Shown: positions 5,981 through 6,536 of the stretch, piece after piece | How positions within the stretch are numbered: position 1 is the first letter of the stretch | Layout: every line of letters starts with the position of its first letter | Source of the DNA: Bacteroidota bacterium | Lineage (GTDB): Bacteria > Bacteroidota > Ignavibacteria > Tepidaquicellales > Tepidaquicellaceae | Reading direction: 5' to 3' | DNA: 6,536 bases | Assembly: GCA_023429265.1 (NCBI GenBank) | Contig: JAEYVS010000068.1 | Coordinates: 1 to 6,536, forward strand | The notes under the pieces: generated by a model | The model's input: the letters and a program-made list of their open reading frames with translations, nothing else | What the model was told of the DNA's origin: nothing | The model's database searches: none | Program-made: the position numbers and the translations under genes

Positions 5981-6536
5981 TTACTCCGATATCTGGCTTT
6001 TCACCCATTTAGTCGTGACCGATTTTGGCCTGATAAGCGGTGAAAGCATTGCTCTTGCGATAATGAGCTGTGATGTCAGACCGAGAGCTCGGGACACGCT
6101 GAATAGGACTGTGTAATATTCGAATTCAGTCATACCGTAGTGATGAAGCAGCGAACCGCTTGCAGCATCAACATTCGGCCATGGGTCTTTTGCTTTACCC
6201 TGCTCGATGAGAAGCTTTGGCACTACATCAAATAAGCTGAGTACGATCTTGAATATATCGTCATCCGGGATTTCCTTTTTACCGAAATTAACAAAAGCGG
6301 TAAAACGAGGATCTGTAACTCTTAATACGGCATGTCCATATCCGGGAATCACTCTTCTATTATCTAGAAGGTTTTGGCAGTACTCTTTAAATTCTTCGTC
6401 GGTCGGTGAATGTCCGATGTCTTCCCTGATCTGGAGAATGAACTTCAGGTTTTCCTGGTTAGCGAGTCCGTGAAGCGGACCGGCAAGACCATTAAGACCG
6501 CCACTGACAGAGTAATAAGCATCCGAAAGAGCTGAT
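5981..6536 (-). CDS. gltA: Citrate synthase, eukaryote-like type, C-terminal part (partial)
   Basis: The last 184 residues of citrate synthase, which condenses acetyl-CoA with oxaloacetate in the first TCA step; the 5' end is outside the window. The reading frame stays open to the window edge. Numbering within the fragment: GLAGPLHGLAN (H22, equivalent to pig H274), VIPGYGHAVLR (H68, pig H320), R77 (pig R329), PWPNVDAASG (D123, pig D375), SRALG (R149, pig R401) and RPKS (R169, pig R421), so the catalytic and citrate-binding set is complete. Similarity to the mitochondrial enzyme is visible along the whole fragment (EQGKAK.PWPNVDA, YGMTE..YYTVLF.VSRALG). Compared with the pig enzyme, D-A-H-S-G reads D-A-A-S-G (A125). 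This type is also known from Geobacteraceae. The gene symbol is by function; gltA usually denotes the more distant E. coli-type enzyme. A strong terminator follows. Confidence 0.96.
   Translation of the reverse strand, partial: SALSDAYYSVSGGLNGLAGPLHGLANQENLKFILQIREDIGHSPTDEEFKEYCQNLLDNRRVIPGYGHAVLRVTDPRFTAFVNFGKKEIPDDDIFKIVLSLFDVVPKLLIEQGKAKDPWPNVDAASGSLLHHYGMTEFEYYTVLFSVSRALGLTSQLIIARAMLSPLIRPKSVTTKWVKSQISE

Noticed and set aside
6350..6352. GTG as a start of a separate 123-aa gene
   Set aside because: The frame is open upstream to the window edge and encodes the preceding citrate synthase motifs, so this GTG is an internal Val.

Overview
The window is a compact, moderately AT-rich bacterial chromosome segment. 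It holds two head-to-tail gene groups that converge near position 5000. I infer an organism of the Bacteroidetes/Chlorobi superphylum, most plausibly Ignavibacteria or a relative. The reasons are: poor Shine-Dalgarno sites before several genes, a short Obg without a C-terminal extension, a secreted protein whose signal peptide ends in SYS-Q, a SurE with an SGINHGSN motif, and 1-nt stop/start overlaps. This placement rests on impression and was not tested by any search.

Plus strand, 1-4944: the 3' end of sdhA (succinate dehydrogenase flavoprotein) runs by a TAATG overlap into an unnamed secreted protein with an SGGAHCCF motif. The complete sdhB (iron-sulfur subunit) follows. After a 36-bp gap comes a 467-aa protein of unknown function with a long acidic middle. 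It runs by a TAGTG overlap into obg (ribosome-associated GTPase, GTG start), which overlaps surE (5'/3'-nucleotidase) by 8 nt. No terminator is visible between 1 and 4944, so all six genes could be one transcript. They mix respiration/TCA cycle, an envelope protein, ribosome assembly and nucleotide metabolism.

The convergent gap 4945-5053 holds three copies of an 8-bp tandem repeat and no clear terminator.

Minus strand, 6536-5054: the C-terminal 184 residues of a eukaryote-type citrate synthase end at a strong intrinsic terminator. A short AT-rich leader follows, then a lipoprotein with an M15-family zinc peptidase domain, probably acting on peptidoglycan. Citrate synthase and succinate dehydrogenase, two TCA cycle enzymes, thus lie within a few kb but on opposite strands.

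I see no tRNA, rRNA, CRISPR array, insertion sequence or phage gene. This is mostly housekeeping DNA. The items most worth following are the secreted protein inside the sdh cluster, the acidic protein coupled to obg, and a Trp-to-Thr change at the expected quinone pocket of SdhB. I found nothing that amounts to a new defence or mobile system.
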